Origin: Alphaproteobacteria bacterium
GTDB lineage: Bacteria; Pseudomonadota; Alphaproteobacteria; GCA-2731375
Direction: 5' to 3'
Length of the DNA: 14,978 bases
NCBI GenBank assembly: GCA_028281075.1
Contig: JANQKO010000069.1
Location: forward strand, 1 to 14,978
In this document: piece by piece, positions 13,649-14,978 of the stretch
Numbering within the stretch: position 1 is the first letter of the stretch
Layout: each line of letters opens with the position of its first letter
Position numbers and translations under genes: made by a program
Notes under the pieces: model-generated
Database searches by the model: none
What the model saw: the letters and a program-made list of their open reading frames with translations, nothing else
Told to the model about the DNA's origin: nothing

Positions 13649-14467
13649 ATGGGCGATCTCGACCAGCGTCATGTCCTGATCACCGGCGGCGCCGGCTTGC
13701 TGGGGCGCGAGCACGCGGTCGCCGTCGGCCGCGCCGGCGGCCGGCCGGTGTTGGTCGATATCGACGCGGCCCGCCTGAACGATGCCGTGGTTGAGGCGAA
13801 CGACCGCATCGGCGACGCCCGGGCGGTCGGGCATGTCGTCGATATCACCGACCGCGACGGCCTGACGGCGCTGCATGAGGAACTGACCGGCGCGGTCGGC
13901 GGCATCGACGTCGTCGTCAACAACGCGGCGATCAATCCGACCATGGACGATCCGCGCGCCGCCGCCGCGTCGGCCCGCTTCGAGACCTACCCGCTGGAGC
14001 TGTGGAACGCCGAGCTCGCCGTCGGCCTGACCGGCGCCATGCAGGTCGCCCAGGTCTTCGGCGCGGCCATGGCCGACCGCGGCCGTGGCGTGATCGTCAA
14101 CATCGCCTCCGACCTCGGCCTCATCGCGCCCGACCACCGGATCTACGCGCCGAGCCGCCGGATGGCGGATGTGCAAAGCTTCAAGCCGGCGAGCTACGTG
14201 GTCTGCAAGACCGCGATCGTCGGCCTGACCCGCTATCTCGCCACCTACTGGGCGCATCGCGGCGTCCGCTGCAACGCGCTGGCGCCGGGCGGCGTGTTTG
14301 CCGGTCAGCCGGACTCCCTGGTCGACGGCATCGTCGACCGCGTGCCGCTCGGCCGCATGGCCCGGCCCGACGATTATCACGGCGCCATCGTCTTCCTCTG
14401 CGGCGACGCCTCGGCCTACATGAACGGCCAGGTGATGGTGATGGATGGCGGCCGCAGCGTCTGGTGA
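13649..14467 (+). CDS. ptmA: SDR oxidoreductase of the PtmA flagellin-modification type
   Basis: A 272-residue SDR with TGGAGLLG at 13-20, VDID after the second strand, NNAAINP, Ser154 in NIASDLG and Tyr183-x3-Lys187 in YVVCK. The Ser-Tyr distance is 29 residues instead of the usual 13, due to an insert (GLIAPDHRIY...) rich in Arg and Lys. This insert, followed by GLTRYLATYWAHRGVRCNALAPGGV and ending with YMNGQVMVMDGGRSVW, matches what I know of the PtmA family. Campylobacter PtmA acts in flagellin modification, in the route to legionaminic acid. The reaction here is inferred to be a sugar oxidation/reduction. It starts three bases after the preceding SDR gene and its last 23 bases overlap the next gene, placing it inside one operon. 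Confidence 0.82.
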   Translation: MGDLDQRHVLITGGAGLLGREHAVAVGRAGGRPVLVDIDAARLNDAVVEANDRIGDARAVGHVVDITDRDGLTALHEELTGAVGGIDVVVNNAAINPTMDDPRAAAASARFETYPLELWNAELAVGLTGAMQVAQVFGAAMADRGRGVIVNIASDLGLIAPDHRIYAPSRRMADVQSFKPASYVVCKTAIVGLTRYLATYWAHRGVRCNALAPGGVFAGQPDSLVDGIVDRVPLGRMARPDDYHGAIVFLCGDASAYMNGQVMVMDGGRSVW

Positions 14468-14978
14468 CGGCCGCCGGCGGCTGGTCGTGGTCGGCGGATC
14501 GGGACTGGTCGGACGGCATCTCGTCGCGGCGGCCCGGCGGTCGGGCCGCCGCTGTCTCGCCACCTACCATCGGCATCCCGTTGCCGGCGGCGTCCGCTTC
14601 GACATGGCCGCCGACCGTCTGTCGGAACGGCTGCCCGACCTCGGTCCGGGCGACGCCGTGGTCCTGCTCGGCGCGCATGTCGACCAGGCCTGGGTCGATG
14701 CCAACGCCGCCGCCGCGCGCGCGCTGAACGTCGAGGCCACCTGGCGCTGCGCGAACGACGTCGTCGATGCCGGCGCGCGCCTGGTCTTCATGTCCAGCGA
14801 GGCGGTGTTCGCCGGCGACCGCGAGAACGGCTACGACGAAGAGGCGTCGCCGAGCCCGGTCAGCCGGTACGGCGGGCTGAAGGCGGAGGTGGAATCCCGG
14901 CGCCGGGCGCCCGACGCCGCCGGCGGCATCGCCCGGGCGGGCTGGATCGTCGCCGCCGACGAATGCCGGCGTTGCCCG
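14445..14978 (+). CDS. RmlD-like NAD(P)-dependent sugar reductase, cut by the right edge
   Basis: This frame starts with ATG 14445, inside the end of the PtmA-like gene (23-base overlap), and stays open to the window edge, giving 178 codons. A leader of about 12 residues precedes the nucleotide-binding loop VVGGSGLVGRHL (GGSGLVG at 17-23). MSSEAVFAGDRENGYDEEASPSPVSRYGGLKAE corresponds to the RmlD signature S-x-D/E-x-VF-x-G...Y-x-E-x(2)-P-x-S-x-YG-x-x-K-x-x-E, with Tyr142 and Lys146 as the catalytic pair. RmlD reduces dTDP-4-keto-rhamnose; here the substrate is unknown and the family also includes other 4-keto-sugar reductases. AGGTGATGG at 14430-14438 could serve as ribosome binding site; translational coupling to the upstream gene is likely. 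The substrate-binding domain lies outside the window. Confidence 0.85.
   Translation, partial: MAAAASGDGRRRLVVVGGSGLVGRHLVAAARRSGRRCLATYHRHPVAGGVRFDMAADRLSERLPDLGPGDAVVLLGAHVDQAWVDANAAAARALNVEATWRCANDVVDAGARLVFMSSEAVFAGDRENGYDEEASPSPVSRYGGLKAEVESRRRAPDAAGGIARAGWIVAADECRRCP

Noticed and set aside
12863..14563. Minus-strand open frame of 566 codons across both SDR genes
   Set aside because: It is antisense to two proteins with complete catalytic motifs and is only a composition effect.

Overview
The window reads as chromosomal DNA of a GC-rich, flagellated alphaproteobacterium, probably of Rhodospirillales type. The flgK/flgL style, the strong G/C bias at third codon positions, sigma-54 flagellar promoters and the bacterial GT41 protein all fit, but no marker gene fixes the genus. 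I see no tRNA, rRNA, CRISPR array, insertion sequence or phage gene.

Left part (1-4697), flagellar. A leftward gene start runs off the left edge and is probably the N-terminus of the hook-length control protein FliK. A rightward Sel1-repeat protein follows, then the two hook-filament junction proteins FlgK and FlgL. Near-consensus sigma-54 (-24/-12) promoters lie in front of both flagellar units: minus strand 323-338 and plus strand 1364-1379. Both promoter regions also carry copies of one inverted repeat, CGGCA-N5-TGCCG (403-417, 421-435, 1519-1533, 1560-1574), placed as enhancer sites for a FlbD-type activator would be.

Middle part (4718-11931), glycan and TPR genes. An NAD-dependent sugar-nucleotide epimerase/dehydratase starts 20 bases after flgL and is probably co-transcribed with it. 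Convergent to it is a large protein with about 12 TPRs and a SPINDLY/OGT-type GT41 glycosyltransferase domain. Divergent from that is a protein of reversed layout: an unrecognised N-terminal domain, possibly glycosyltransferase-like, then C-terminal TPRs. Next come a B12-binding radical SAM enzyme and a small convergent gene of unknown function.

Right part (11988-14978), a tight rightward operon with overlapping or nearly touching genes: a TIM-barrel sugar isomerase/epimerase-like protein, a short-chain dehydrogenase (SDR), a second SDR of the PtmA flagellin-modification type, and an RmlD-like reductase cut by the right edge.

Together the layout suggests a flagellin glycosylation locus attached to late flagellar genes. 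Sugar enzymes would build an unusual nucleotide sugar, and the TPR-GT41 protein would transfer it to flagellin in the cytoplasm, as FlmG does in Caulobacter. The radical SAM enzyme and the N-GT-like/C-TPR protein are the least explained members. A role in surface polysaccharide is the main alternative. No nonulosonate synthase or flagellin gene is visible here.
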